Source of the DNA: Macrolepiota albuminosa
Taxonomy: Eukaryota > Basidiomycota > Agaricomycetes > Agaricales > Agaricaceae
Reading direction: 5' to 3'
Length of the DNA: 64,000 bases
NCBI GenBank assembly: GCA_027475525.1
Contig: JAMWFC010000117.1
Coordinates: 4,760,183-4,824,182 of the forward strand
Shown one piece after another: positions 22,640 through 34,129 of this stretch. The notes beneath the pieces are model-generated. The model searched no databases and was not told where the DNA came from. It worked only from the letters and a program-made list of their open reading frames with translations. A program made the translations under genes and the position numbers. How positions within the stretch are numbered: the first letter of the stretch is position 1; each line of letters opens with the position of its first letter.

Positions 22640-24160
22640 GATAGAAAACATTGGAACTTGTCTCCTGGAACTACTGGTGGCTGCAAATGTCCCACTACAT
22701 AGGCTCCTACACCAGTACCTGTGACCTCTGCCTTTGAACAAAACTCCACCAACACCTTCTAATGGGCCAACTGCAGTCCCTCCCCATGCCCACAGCATGC
22801 TGGAGTATAGTCTCCATTGACTTCATTGTGGAGCTCTTGGACATGTATGGATATGATGCAGTCATGGTCATGGTTGATCTGTATAGCAAGCAGATGCACT
22901 TCATCCCAACACACATGACCTGCTCCATGATAGGTGCAGCCAACCTGTACTGAAAGAACGTCTGGAAGCTCCATGGTCTCTCTGACACTTACGTCTCTGA
23001 CTGGGGCCCCCAGTTCATGGCAGAGTTCATCTGAGAGCTTTACTGCCTCCTGCATGTCAAACTCCACACATCCACTACCTACCATCTGCAGTCCAACAGT
23101 CAGACTGAGCACATAAAAGAAGCATGAAATGCAGGGAAGTGCTAAAAGAGGAAAGAAGGATCTATGAATGGAATTGTGTTAAATGGAGCTGAAGCAAATG
23201 GGGAAGTAGCAATCAGAGACATCCGAATACATCAACCTCATCATCAAGCACCAGTGTAGATTAGAGGTCACTTTCTAAGACTTCAAGAAAGCCCCAGAAC
23301 TATCAGTACTACTTGCAACCAAGTACTACAGCCATCAACCAGGAACTGGAGCAGTACCTCTGGCTGTTTTGCAATGAGCAACAAGACAATTGAGATGAGC
23401 TTCTCCCAGAGGCCAAGTTCCAGTACAACAACCACATCCATGCCTCCATGCAGCACTCCCCATTCTTCCTGGACACTAGCAGGCACCCTCAGATAGGCTT
23501 CAAACTGCATGTATGATGATCAGAAAACAAGTCCATCAATAAGTTTGTCAACCACATGCACAAGGCACAGGAGGAGGCAGGAGCTACTTTGATCAAGGCA
23601 AAGGACAACATGGCCTGCTACTATAACTGAGAGCATACACCAGCTCCTCAGTACAAGCCTGAAGACCGCATCTATCTGGACACCTCCAACATTGTGACCA
23701 CTTGGCTCTTCCAGAAGCTATTGCACTGGCAGCTGGGGCCATACATATGGTTGAGTGTCAGGTAAGACCATCAACCTACAGGCTCTGGTTGCCCACCAGC
23801 ATGTGCTGCCTACACCTGGTCTTCAACATGGTCAAGCTCTTGTCTGTCCTAGACAATTCTATCCCTGGTTGATGTGCCCTGCCTCTGCTGCCTCGAGTCA
23901 TTGTTGATGATGGCCCAGAGTATGAAGTAGAGAAGATCCTTGACAGTCGTCTATTTTAGCACAAGCTACAGTACAAGGTCAAGTGGAAAGGCTATGGTAT
24001 TGAAGACAACTCCTGGGAACCTGCTGGAAGTGTCCATGTGCCTGCCCTTGTGAAGGACTTCCACTGCAGTTACTCTGAGGCTCCCTGCACCATTCAAGAC
24101 TTTACTCCATTTCTCCAGCTGACCACATGGTCTGTGACTTGTTCTACCTGGTGCATCAAG
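22640..24160 (+). pseudogene. Gypsy C integrase and chromodomain remnant
   Basis: Aligns with element A from the HHCC module to the chromodomain, with stops. Recognisable pieces: IDFIVELLDMYGYDAVMVMV near 22815, DWGPQFMAEF near 23000, QTEHIK near 23105, AKFQYNNHIHASMQHSP near 23420, and VKWKGYGIEDNSWEP near 23975. Element A has CpG at many sites where C has TG or CA. A non-homologous block of about 220 bp interrupts it at 23115-23333. Confidence 0.85.
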
Positions 24161-24185
24161 ATGCCGCATCCTAGAGGGAGGGTAA

Positions 24186-24540
24186 TGTCAGGGAATTTTC
24201 TTTTTTGGCCACCCTGGAGTTTTCTGCTCATTCTGGAAGATCTCCAGAACCGCCAACTGTGCAATGAAGAGGAGGCCATGGGTGTTGCAATAGTCAATTG
24301 CAGCCATGCAAAGCATTTTTAATGCTCTGTTTGTCACCATGAAGGGAGAGAGAAGGCATTTGGTCCTTTCTGAGGAGCCCTGGAGCAGCTGAGGATTAGA
24401 TGAGGGGAGGGTAAGGGCCAGTCAGAGTTCATCTGCCTTGCGAGAACTAAAGATTAATACATACACATCTTTAATTTCCTGTCTTCATATCATGCAACTA
24501 CTACCACCTTACATCCTTGCTCCACATCTGGAGCTTTACA
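24186..24540 (+). repeat. Presumed 3' LTR of gypsy C
   Basis: Begins TGTCAGGGAATTTTC right after a purine-rich tract (GAGGGAGGGTAA) that follows the chromodomain, the position expected for a 3' LTR. The end at GGAGCTTTACA (24540) is chosen by similarity to the TTACA ends of the related LTRs and is uncertain. After its first ~75 bp it differs from the 5' LTR. Confidence 0.55.
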
Positions 24541-24984
24541 TCTCATTTGAAAAGACCAGAAATGGAAGATGAGCAGATTAGGATCATGGATAGGTTCCAG
24601 GCCCACTGCATTGAATACTTGCTTGTGGTTTGTAATTTTTGCTGTCATTGTCCTGTTCTTACAATCTTCCTTGAAAAGTTGATTGTCTTGAGTGTATTAG
24701 TATACTCACCTGAAGAAGTCTATTACTGAACTTTTCATGATATTTTGCAGCTTAATGATGGCCACCATGGCATTACCTCAAGAAAAATATGTTGTTAATG
24801 AGTTTGCTACATGTATGATTAAGTTATGTGGCACATCATCATCTTTTACAACAGCATTGGCCATCACCTACATTGTGATGCCAAATATCCTCAAAATCTT
24901 ATGCCCATTGACTATGCTGAACTTCTTGTCCCCAAATTATGTCTTTATTTTTCTTGTTACAGCCATCTTTATAACCTTCACTGT
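24541..24984. other. Unassigned stretch between gypsy C and repeat X
   Basis: Contains plus-strand frames 24517-24729 and 24737-25051. The second is hydrophobic and runs into repeat X, so it is not a convincing gene. No family recognised. Confidence 0.35.
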
Positions 24985-25440
24985 TTACACTAGCTGCATT
25001 GCCATTCTTTCTATTATGTTTTTTGCTTTATTTACACATAAGTATGGGTGAAATTTCATTTGGTATTTGTTAGTTGTATCATATATAATGTACAGTACAA
25101 ACTATATATATCAGATAACTGTATATGCATAGGAAGAAGAAAAAGAGAAGACTTGTATAAAATGAACTTCATACTTCCTATATCTGTTGATATAGAATTA
25201 TGACAACTAGCTGCTGAATAGCAGTAGCAGATAATGGTAACAAAACAGACAAGTTTAAAGTCATGAATAATAATTTGAAAAAAGTAAGTGAGACAAAACA
25301 AGTATTCATAAAGAACCCAATAGAAACTTCTAGAATATTCTAGAACATCACATAATCTGCAGTAAACTTGCTTAAAATGTTCAAGCTTATAAAAAAACTC
25401 TTTCTCTTACTTACATAAGAGAGTCAGGGATACCACTGAA
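24985..25440 (+). repeat. Repeat X, copy 2 (3' part)
   Basis: Aligns with 15450-15895, for example TGGGTGAAATTTCATTTGGT and the terminal ACATAAGAGAGTCAGGGATA. Only the last ~450 bp of X are present. Confidence 0.7.
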
Positions 25441-25586
25441 AAATATCAAATGAAATTTCACTCACATTGATGTGTAAATAGAGCATGTAGGAATGGAAAT
25501 TACAGTCACAGATGTGTTCTCAAATGATTACATAAGCATTTATCCCAGACAAACACTTACATAATAATTTTATTATTATTATTATA
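25441..25586 (-). repeat. Repeat X fragments in inverted orientation, Helitron target
   Basis: 25445-25485 is the reverse of the X segment at 25025-25060. 25487-25586 is the opposite end of X (AATTACAGTCA to the ATT triplets), matching 41010-41107. The Helitron pair is inserted at 25586|25587, and the remaining ~22 bp of X (TAATGATTATCATATGTAAT) resume at 34836. Confidence 0.7.
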
Positions 25587-25628
25587 CGAGCTACGATTCG
25601 TGCCTTCGGCACGAATTTCGTAGCTCGT
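25587..25628 (-). other. Helitron 1 3'-terminal hairpin
   Basis: Read on the minus strand, CGAGCTACGA..TTCGTGCC pairs with GGCACGAATCGTAGCTCG, an 18-bp stem with a two-base bulge and a GAA loop. The stem ends exactly at the element end. A second GC hairpin (GGGGGC-GAA-GCCCCC) follows inside at about 25629-25645. Helitrons end with a hairpin near the 3' terminus that serves as the terminator of rolling-circle transfer. Confidence 0.8.
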
Positions 25629-25773
25629 TGGGGGCTTCGCCCCCAAACCCCCCCCAACTAAGCCTCCACCCTAACCTCACTTCGTTCGGTTAAGGCGTAG
25701 CTCGTTGGGGGCTTCGCCCCCAAACCCCCCCCAACTAAGCCTCCACCCTAACCTCACTTCGTTCGGTTAAGGC
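25619..25773. repeat. Exact 77-bp tandem duplication (1)
   Basis: 25619-25696 equals 25696-25773 base for base (period 77, match 78). It contains the GGGGGCTTCGCCCCC hairpin. One of five duplications in the window with the same period; see the findings. Confidence 0.9.
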
Positions 25774-27136
25774 CTCGGTATTTCACAACTCAATGCTTAA
25801 TCCCAGCCTCAACCTCACTTCGTTCGGTTTAGGCCTCCGCATTTCACAACTCAGTGCTTAATCCCAGCCTCAACCTCACTTCGTTCGGTTTAGGCCTCCG
25901 CATTTCACAACTCAGTGCTTAATCCCAGCCTCAACCTCACTTCGTTCGGTTTAGGCCTCCGCATTTCACAACTCAGTGCTTAATCCCAGCCTCAACCTCA
26001 CTTCGTTCGGTTTAGGCCTCCGCATTTCACAACTCAGTGCTTAATCCCAGCCTCAACCTCACTTCGTTCGGTTTAGGCCTCCGCATTTCACAACTCAGTG
26101 CTTATTCCCAGCCTCAACCTCACTTCGTTCGGTTTAGGCCTCCGCATTTCACAACTCAGTGCTTAATCCCAGCCTCAACCTCACTTCGTTCGGTTTAGGC
26201 CTCCGCATTTCACAACTCAGTGCTTAATCCCAGCCTCAACCTCACTTCGTTCGGTTTAGGCCTCCGCATTTCACAACTCAGTGCTTATTCCCAGCCTCAA
26301 CCTCACTTCGTTCGGTTTAGGCCTCCGCATTTCACAACTCAGTGCTTATTCCCAGCCTCAACCTCACTTCGTTCGGTTTAGGCCTCCGCATTTCACAACT
26401 CAGTGCTTATTCCCAGCCTCAACCTCACTTCGTTCGGTTTAGGCCTCCGCATTTCACAACTCAGTGCTTATTCCCAGCCTCAACCTCACTTCGTTCGGTT
26501 TAGGCCTCCGCATTTCACAACTCAGTGCTTATTCCCAGCCTCAACCTCACTTCGTTCGGTTTAGGCCTCCGCATTTCACAACTCAGTGCTTATTCCCAGC
26601 CTCAACCTCACTTCGTTCGGTTTAGGCCTCCGCATTTCACAACTCAGTGCTTATTCCCAGCCTCAACCTCACTTCGTTCGGTTTAGGCCTCCGCATTTCA
26701 CAACTCAGTGCTTATTCCCAGCCTCAACCTCACTTCGTTCGGTTTAGGCCTCCGCATTTCACAACTCAGTGCTTATTCCCAGCCTCAACCTCACTTCGTT
26801 CGGTTTAGGCCTCCGCATTTCACAACTCAGTGCTTATTCCCAGCCTCAACCTCACTTCGTTCGGTTTAGGCCTCCGCATTTCACAACTCAGTGCTTATTC
26901 CCAGCCTCAACCTCACTTCGTTCGGTTTAGGCCTCCGCATTTCACAACTCAGTGCTTATTCCCAGCCTCAACCTCACTTCGTTCGGTTTAGGCCTCCGCA
27001 TTTCACAACTCAGTGCTTATTCCCAGCCTCAACCTCACTTCGTTCGGTTTAGGCCTCCGCATTTCACAACTCAGTGCTTATTCCCAGCCTCAACCTCACT
27101 TCGTTCGGTTTAGGCCTCCGCATTTCACAACTCAGT
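25750..27136. repeat. 61-bp tandem array, 23 units
   Basis: The unit starts AACCTCACTTCGTTCGGTT and continues to CAGTGCTTA(A/T)TCCCAGCCTC. Starts run from 25750 to 27092 at exactly 61-bp spacing. Units differ mainly at one A/T position, with the A form at the low-coordinate end and T further on. AACC..GGTT can pair within each unit. Helitron 2 carries three diverged, more widely spaced versions of the core (27803-27940). Confidence 0.9.
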
Positions 27137-27463
27137 CCTCTTTCCACAACTCTCAAAGCATTATTGTAAACTAAATTGAATTTTTCAGATTTTATTCAGC
27201 ATTTATAAATCTTTAAACTAAAAATCAGTATGTTAGTAGCATTTGAATTTTTCCTGATTTTCTGGTGATTTTCCTGGAATTATTTGAGCATTTTCCACTA
27301 ACATCTCCTGAAAAACAGAGCAATTGAATTTTTCTTGAAATTTTCAGATTTCTTTAAGCATTTATAAACCTCAAAAAATTCACAATCAGTGTATCAGTAG
27401 CCTTTGAATTTTTTCTGATTTTTCAGTGATTTCCTTTGAAATTTCAAGCATTTTATACACACA

Positions 27464-27618
27464 TCTACCAAAAAACAAACGAAAAAGGCAATTCTTTGTC
27501 AGCCTTAGTCAGAACTGACTAATCAATCAATTCCCAGGCGTCTACCAAAAAACAAACGAAAAAGGCAATTCTTTGTCAGCCTTAGTCAGAACTGACTAAT
27601 CAATCAATTCCCAGGCGT
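27464..27618. repeat. Exact 77-bp tandem duplication (2)
   Basis: 27464-27541 equals 27541-27618 (period 77, match 78). It covers the 5'-subterminal part of Helitron 1 (minus strand), including the GTCAGCCTTAGTCAGAACTG motif. Confidence 0.9.
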
Positions 27619-27648
27619 TGTCCCATTCTATATAGACGAGCTACGATT

Positions 27649-27803
27649 CGTGCCTTCGGCACGAATTTCGTAGCTTGTTGGGGGCTTCGCCCCCAAACCC
27701 CCCCCAACTAAGCCTCCACCCTAACCGTGCCTTCGGCACGAATTTCGTAGCTTGTTGGGGGCTTCGCCCCCAAACCCCCCCCAACTAAGCCTCCACCCTA
27801 ACC
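27649..27803. repeat. Exact 77-bp tandem duplication (3)
   Basis: 27649-27726 equals 27726-27803 (period 77, match 78), in the 3' end of Helitron 2 including part of its terminal hairpin and the GGGGGCTTCGCCCCC hairpin. Confidence 0.9.
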
Positions 27804-28272
27804 TCACTTTGTTCGGTTAGGGCTCCAAGTATGTATAAGTAACTTAGCCTCCACCCCAACCTCACTTCGTTCGGTTAGGGCTCCAAGTATGTATATAAGT
27901 AACTCAGCCTTCACCCCAACCTCACTTCGTTCGGTTAGGGGTTCCAAATATGTATATTCATAACTCAACTTCTATCATGACTTACTTTCATTATGTCTTA
28001 CTGGTTCAAGCATATGTTGTTAAAGAATAGAAAGTTCACATTTATCAAGAAATGATGTTACAATTCCAAGTTATATATATTCTATTAGTACAGTATCAAC
28101 AAATATCAAGTTAGATGCTAAAATATAAAAGTTAGTAATAAGTAAGTAATTAACAATCATACTCACATTTGTAAACCCAAAAAATAATGCTACAATTCCA
28201 AGTTATATGTACAGTATCAAGTTAGATGCTAAAATATAAAGTTAGTAATAAGTATATAATTAACAATCACAC

Positions 28273-31200
28273 TTACATTTGTAAACCATTAAGAACTTCT
28301 TGATACACAATATTTGCAGTCGCTCTTGATGTATTTTCTTCTGACAAAATCACCTTAATACGATCTCCTGATGTGCATCGAGAAAGTGCAACATAGAGTT
28401 GGCCATGTGTAAAAACCGGTGATCGAAGGTCCAATCCAACATGCTTGACTGATTGCCCTTGAGACTTGTTGATAGTCATAGCAAAGGCCAATCGAATTGG
28501 AAACTGTCTCCTGCGTAATGGTATGGGCAAATCCTCTTCAGAGGCATCTAGATTGATTCTTGGAATCAAAACAGTTGAACCTGCAAACTTGGCATCTCCA
28601 CTGATAATACGACATCTGAGGACTCTAGTGCTGATGTGAGTGACAATCATTCTTGTTCCATTGCAAAGTCCTTTGGTTGTGTCCAGATTCCTGAGAAGCA
28701 TGACAGGAACTCCAATCTTCAAAGCCAGTTTAGCCAAAGGCAAACTACTGGCTTTCAAAGAGTTGAGATATTCCACAGGATATAAGGCAAGGCCATCAGG
28801 ATTCCTGTTATCAGAGAGAACAGAATCTGCACTCTGTAAGATCCTTTCTTCCCCTGGATACCTCTCTAGAACTTCTGCATTGATCTCCTCTATATCTGAG
28901 TTCTTGCCAGAGAGAATAGTCCGGTCCAGGTAATACTGATCATTTTGAGGATGACCAATATCAGGATATGTGGAAGAAATCAATCCAGTGATAGAATTGT
29001 CATCACAGATCATCCTTTCAGGCAGTTTGACTATTTCTCCAGGTCCTAGATTTTTCCTTGCACCAACATCCAACAACCAAGCTGCATGAGCAATATTGTC
29101 CACAGTCTGCTCCAACCGCATATTTTGGACCAAGTAATGGACTTGAATATTATCCCAAAGTCGGCCCCTTTTGAGTGAAGCAGCAATCATCTGCTGCCTG
29201 AGTCCATGTGGAACCACTGGAAGAGTTTGCCTAAAGTCCCCTCCAAAAACCACAGTGACTCCACCAAAGGAAATGTCATTATTGAAGATGTCTCTGAAGC
29301 CACGATCGACAGAGTCAATGGCATTTTTGTGTTGCATTGGAACTTCATCCCAAATAACAACTTTGGTGCGAAGTATGAGCTGTGATAACTGGGTTCCTCT
29401 CTTGATATTGGCAATGGATGTGTCAAGAGCAGGAATGGGAATTTTGAATCTTGAATGAGCTGTCCTACCCCCTTCCAACAATAAGGCAGCAATGCCAGAT
29501 GATGCTACACATAATGCCACATCTCCATGAGAACGAACTGCAGCAGCCAGAGTATTGCAGACAAAGGTTTTGCCACATCCTCCAGCACTGTGAATGAATA
29601 GCATCCTGCCCAAATTGTTGTTCACAGAATCCATGACAGCATTGAAAGTTTCCAGTTGTTCCACATTGAACTTGGCTTTGTTTCCCTCCACTCTTTGCTT
29701 GAGGTCCTCAACATCATAATTAGTTTCATCTTCCAAAAGTCTATTGCCTAGAAGATTGATCAGTATTCAAGTCAATCTCTTATGCAAATGCCAATTACCT
29801 GGAACTATATTCCAATTCTGTTGAGCCTCTGGCATGTTGGGAAAGTCTTTCAGAGTTTTCCCAAAATTCATCAAAGTGTCATTGATGAGATAAAGGCCAT
29901 AGTCATAGACATCCTCATTGGTAAAGACTCGGTCCCTGTATTGCCTAGTATGTTCTAATCTGTGTCGAAGATCATCACAGATAGAATGTTTGAATTCGTT
30001 CCATAGAGCCTCAGGAGTGGCAGGAGCACAGTGGAATAGAATAGTGCAAAACAGCTGCCTGAGAGCTGATCCTAGTTGGATTGGAGCAGCTTCAGTGAGA
30101 CACTGCCTCCATTCTGCATCATCCTCCAAAAGACCTAGAGCCTTGCATGCTTCTTGATAAGTGGGATAGATATGGCCATTGACTGTCCTGAGATCAGCCC
30201 ATGAAGTTGCATTGGTTACAACAGTCAAGAGCATCCTGAGATAGAACCTTTCTCCCTGTCTTGGTGAAGCAAAATACATCCTTCCAATTGCTGTCCCTCT
30301 CTGCCTCTCCTTCCAACTCCATTTAGATGCTTCATAAACAAACTTGGTTGGAAAGTTCTGATAAGTGGTGTTATTATTGGGAAACCTGGTATTGGCTTCA
30401 AACCAAGCTGTGAGTGCAGTCTTGTCTGCATTAGGTCTAGCAGCCACCACCTGTATTGGTTCATCATCTGGGAAATAGACTTCATGCTGGTTTTCCAAGT
30501 GCACAGGCAATCTGTACACTGAAGGATATTCAGCATGCATGTTGAATTCAAAGATGTGCCAGCAAGCCTCAGGAGCAGAAATGTATCTGGCATCCAAATG
30601 TTCCTTGATTTCATCCCTCTCCTCCCTAGCAATCTCCAAAGTTGTCCTATCATGGCCCTTGTAGATGTACTTGTGAATGTATTTGATTGCATCCACTGAA
30701 GCACAGACTTCCACATTGATATGACATTGGAATTTGGCTGAGAGATATGGATTGTATGGGACAACATTACGATTGTCATAACGACGACCATGCTTTTCAA
30801 AAAAGCGGCCATTGTTAGGTCTGGCATATTGGGGATAGCCATCATCACCATACTGTGTAGCTTCCTGAAATTCCTTGGGATATCTCTTGGAACATTTGCC
30901 ATCTACCATGCACTTGGCATTGGGAAAATCTGCTCCACATGGACCATGAACCATATTGGTAGTAACAACCTAATAACAAAGGTCAGTCACTGCATTGATA
31001 ATTCAAGCAAAGCCAATACCTGATACAATTGAGGCTGAGTCACTGGATCAGGAATTTGAGCAGAAACAATAGTGTCCACATGAGCTGCATCTTTGATCTT
31101 GTCATGATGATGGAAAAAGATCAAGATATGTATATGTGGAAGTCCCCTCTTTTGAAATTCAATGGTATGGACAGATGCCACACATTTTCCAAATAGACCA

Positions 31201-33911
31201 TCTTTTATGTCCTTCAAAAGAGCATTCTTCTTGAGTTCAAATACTCTGGCAACAATATCTGGACGGTCAGAAGCTGTTTGCCTCTTTCCATTAACCATAG
31301 GTTCCTTCAACAAAGCCTCTTCAATTTCTGGCCACTTTGGATTGGCAGTCATAGTGATGAAGAGATCTGGTTTGTGGAAATGCCTGCAAATAGCCATAGA
31401 GTCCTGGAATAGTTGCTGCATATGTCGTTCACTTCCAACATGAGAAGAGGGGAGGACCACACGTCGGCTTTGCCTGCGTAAATTTTCATCTCCAGTAGCC
31501 GCATCGACCACTCCTTGATAGACTTCAGCTCTAATCTTCTTTTGATTCTGCCTGACCCAGTTGAGCTTTGATTGTTCTATTGATGCCCATGCATCCACAA
31601 CATATTGCTGGAACAGTCTGCTACTCCAAAGCAATGCAGCATTGGCTTCCAAAGCCCTCTGCTGCAGCCTATATGCATAATATGCAGTTTGGCTAACCTT
31701 TTTGGCTCTTTGTTCTCCTGCTGGTCCAAATTGAGATTGAATATCGGTGTGAAATCCAGGTTCTCCAGTTGGAAATATGACAGTATAGTGCAAGGGAGTA
31801 TAATAGGGATGCAAATGGCTGATTCGCTTCAATTGACCTCCATGCAGATGCAGGACTATGTCACGGTGATCTGATCGTTCTTCAGAACCATCTCCTGGTA
31901 TAATTGCAGCAACTCCTTCCTGTTCATTAGGGTTGTTATAGCGTCGATGGTCTCCAAAGTCAGCCCTCAGTTGAACAGAAAGCCTTTGTGGTTGGCCTTC
32001 AGGTACTTCTGTCATAATCTGCTTTGCAAGCTTGTATAAGCCAATAAAGGGATTGACTCTATGAAGCATATCCTGCAAAGAGGCCATTATCTGAGGATCC
32101 AATCTAGGATTGCTTCTCTGACGAAAAGCCAATTGTTGATTGTGATCGTAGAAGTAGAGTTGTGCATACACAGGATGATCACCTTCAGTTGGAAGCAAAG
32201 CACCTGTCAGATGATGGAGCTCTCCATTGATCCTAAAGCTGTATGGTCCAGGAGCATTGGTAATTGCCTGGTCAATTTTGACTCCCAGAGATGTAAATGC
32301 AAAGGCTGCATTGTATTGGCGAATAGATGCTTTAAAAGCATCAGAAAGAGGATGGTGACCTTGGAGTAAGCCAAGCAGTTCTGGTGGAGCATCTTCAAGT
32401 CTAGGCAAATCAATCTGCCCTTGTAAACAGCACATGCCAAACTTTGGATTACGTCTAGTAGACTTGGAGAGCTTTTCAGCATCAAAATGTAGAGCATGAC
32501 AGTGTGGACATGCAACATCCATAGAACCAAGATAATGTGAAGGGGATCCATCCAGATAATGCTGTCTTCCTGTTGGAAGAGCATTTCTAGGCTGAACATC
32601 ATCAGGTTGTTGTATCCTCTGTAAGACAGGAGGTGCTGGTACATTTTGCTGCATGACATCCCCAGGTGGATCCACATACTCCAAGTCAGGAGGTGCTGGT
32701 AGATATTGCTGTCTATTATCTCCAGGTGGATCCACATACTCCAAGTCCTCCTCTATATTCTCAGCAGGATTATTCCTAGGATCATCCAGTAGATTTGGAT
32801 CAATCTCATTGTCTATGGGATGCTCCAAATACTCCAAAGGATTTTGAAGCATTTCATCAAAAGCTGCATGGATATTTTGTAATCCATGAGGATCCAAATC
32901 ATTGAAATCCTCTTCAAGATCAGCTAAATGTTGCTGTTGCCAGTTTTGTAAGATCCTTTCAGCCCTAGCCTGATTCAAAGGCCTATGTTCAGGATTGAGA
33001 TCAACAGACTGTCAAATTTTGTCAATTAAGATAGGCTTTTAAAGTTGGCTTTGCCTTACCTCTAGTCTCAGTTCCTGTTGTTCCTGTTGCCTCAATCCTT
33101 CCTCCTCCCTCAGCCTTTCTTGGTGCAAAGTAGCCAATGCTTCATGTTGTCTTTGTTCCCTCTCTTGCTCCTCATGTCTGACCCTTTGTTGCTCCTCTAC
33201 TATTGCTTGTGCCAATTCCTGTTGTCTGTCTTGTTCTTGAATCATAGCCATATGTCTCAGCCTTTGCTGCTCTTGTAAATCTGCTAGTCTGGCAGGAGGT
33301 AGAGGTGGCATAGAATTCTGTACAGATACATTTCTGACTCTTCTAAATGCCAGAGCAGGTAGGGGTGGCACTATAGGCATAGGATTCTGTAAAGGAGTAT
33401 CCCATCCTTCAGGCAGAACAGTTTCAGGAATGTCCACAGAAAGTGGAGCAATAGTAGGCAGGTTGTCTCTTCTATGTATAGGAAGAGGTAGAGCAGGTAG
33501 AAGTGGTACCATTCTAGGCCTATTGTTTCTTCTGGATGTAGAAACAGGTAGAGGTGGCACCATTCTAGGTATGGGATTCTGTAAAGGTGCATCCCATCCT
33601 TCAGGCAAATGAGTTTGAGGAATGACAATAGCAAATGGATCCTGAGCAATAGGCATATCTTCAGACCCTCTTCCCCCAGTTTGCATTCCCCCTGTTTGTA
33701 TTCCCCCTGTTTGTATACCTCCATTTTGTATTCCTCCAGTTTGCATTCCCCCTGTTTGTATTCCCCCTGTTTGTATTCCCCCTGTTTGTATTCCCCCTGT
33801 TTGTATACTCCCAGATCCCATACCCTCAGTTCCAAAATCAAGTGGTATAACCACTGAAGTAGATCTTCTACTTCTATGTGCACGACGATCATCAGGATCA
33901 GTCATTTGCAA
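28273..33911 (-). CDS. Helitron Rep/helicase transposase (RepHel), four exons
   Basis: Nicks, unwinds and transfers the Helitron strand. Exons on the minus strand: 33911-33060, 33008-31020, 30969-29799 and 29747-28273. Introns of 50-51 nt have GT-AG ends, and the total of 5487 nt is divisible by three (1828 aa). Order: Gln/Arg-rich N-terminus with GGIQT repeats and a long Q/E-rich stretch; Helitron_like_N region; HUH motif GLPHIHIL (~910), split by an intron from the Rep tyrosine motif IKYIHKYIYKGHD (~1045); then a Pif1-type helicase with Walker A GGCGKT (~1395), Walker B VVIWDE, GGDFRQTLPVV, TINKSQGQSVKHVGLDL and YVALSRC. All key residues are present. The start is uncertain: the open frame extends upstream past 33911 to about 33995, where an AG suggests a further exon. 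Confidence 0.9.
33675..33812 (-). repeat. 15-bp coding repeat (GGIQT) in RepHel N-terminus
   Basis: About nine tandem copies of a 15-bp unit encoding GGIQT, GGMQT or GGIQN. Keeping the frame over the array suggests it is tolerated in the protein. No known domain matches. Confidence 0.8.
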
Positions 33912-34129
33912 CTGTTGAAGCCTGCTTTCAATCCTAGCCTGCTGTCTTTGACCTTCAGGAGTCCTGGGTTCAGAATGAGTAGTTGAAGATTGCCTAGATT
34001 ATTGATTTTTTAAGCATTTCAATAGTCCAAACTCTTTAAAAGTTACTTACATGATGATATATCTAGTATATCAATAGCTAAATGTTGTCAAGCTTTCACT
34101 AATAAGCTGAATTCACTGTTTATTAGCAT

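Larger units (their letters stand above)
18607..24540 (+). mobile_element. Ty3/gypsy chromovirus element C, decayed
   Basis: LTR, gag, protease, RT, RNase H, integrase, chromodomain, LTR in that order, all on the plus strand. It is related to element A over integrase and chromodomain but has stops throughout and almost no CpG. The two presumed LTRs agree for only about 75 bp at their start, and the flanks (GGCCT and TCTCA) do not match, so either boundary may have been altered by recombination or deletion. It interrupts the CACTA-like relic on its left. Confidence 0.88.
25587..27636 (-). mobile_element. Non-autonomous Helitron 1
   Basis: On the minus strand it begins TCTATATAGAATGGGACAAC (27636 downwards) and ends with a long hairpin terminating in CTCG at 25587. 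Both ends are nearly the same as those of Helitron 2. It has no coding sequence; most of its length is a 61-bp tandem array plus an AT-rich block (27140-27460). The 3' flank on the minus strand is T, as expected for Helitron insertion between A and T. It lies directly downstream of Helitron 2 with no base between them. Confidence 0.82.

Noticed and set aside
18602..24545. Target duplication for gypsy C
   Set aside because: The flanking 5-mers GGCCT and TCTCA do not match at the boundaries I could set.
24737..25051. Hydrophobic frame that could be a small membrane protein
   Set aside because: Its end runs into repeat X and it is not conserved in the other X copies.
25750..27136. CRISPR-like regular repeats
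   Set aside because: The units are directly contiguous with no variable spacers, and the setting is eukaryotic.
27140..27460. Possible gene in the AT-rich block of Helitron 1
   Set aside because: No frame of useful length. The ~150-bp internal similarity (TTGAATTTTTC motifs) suggests a diverged repeat only.
33609..33857. Plus-strand Ser/Tyr/Cys-rich repeat frame
   Set aside because: It is the antisense shadow of the GGIQT coding repeat in RepHel.
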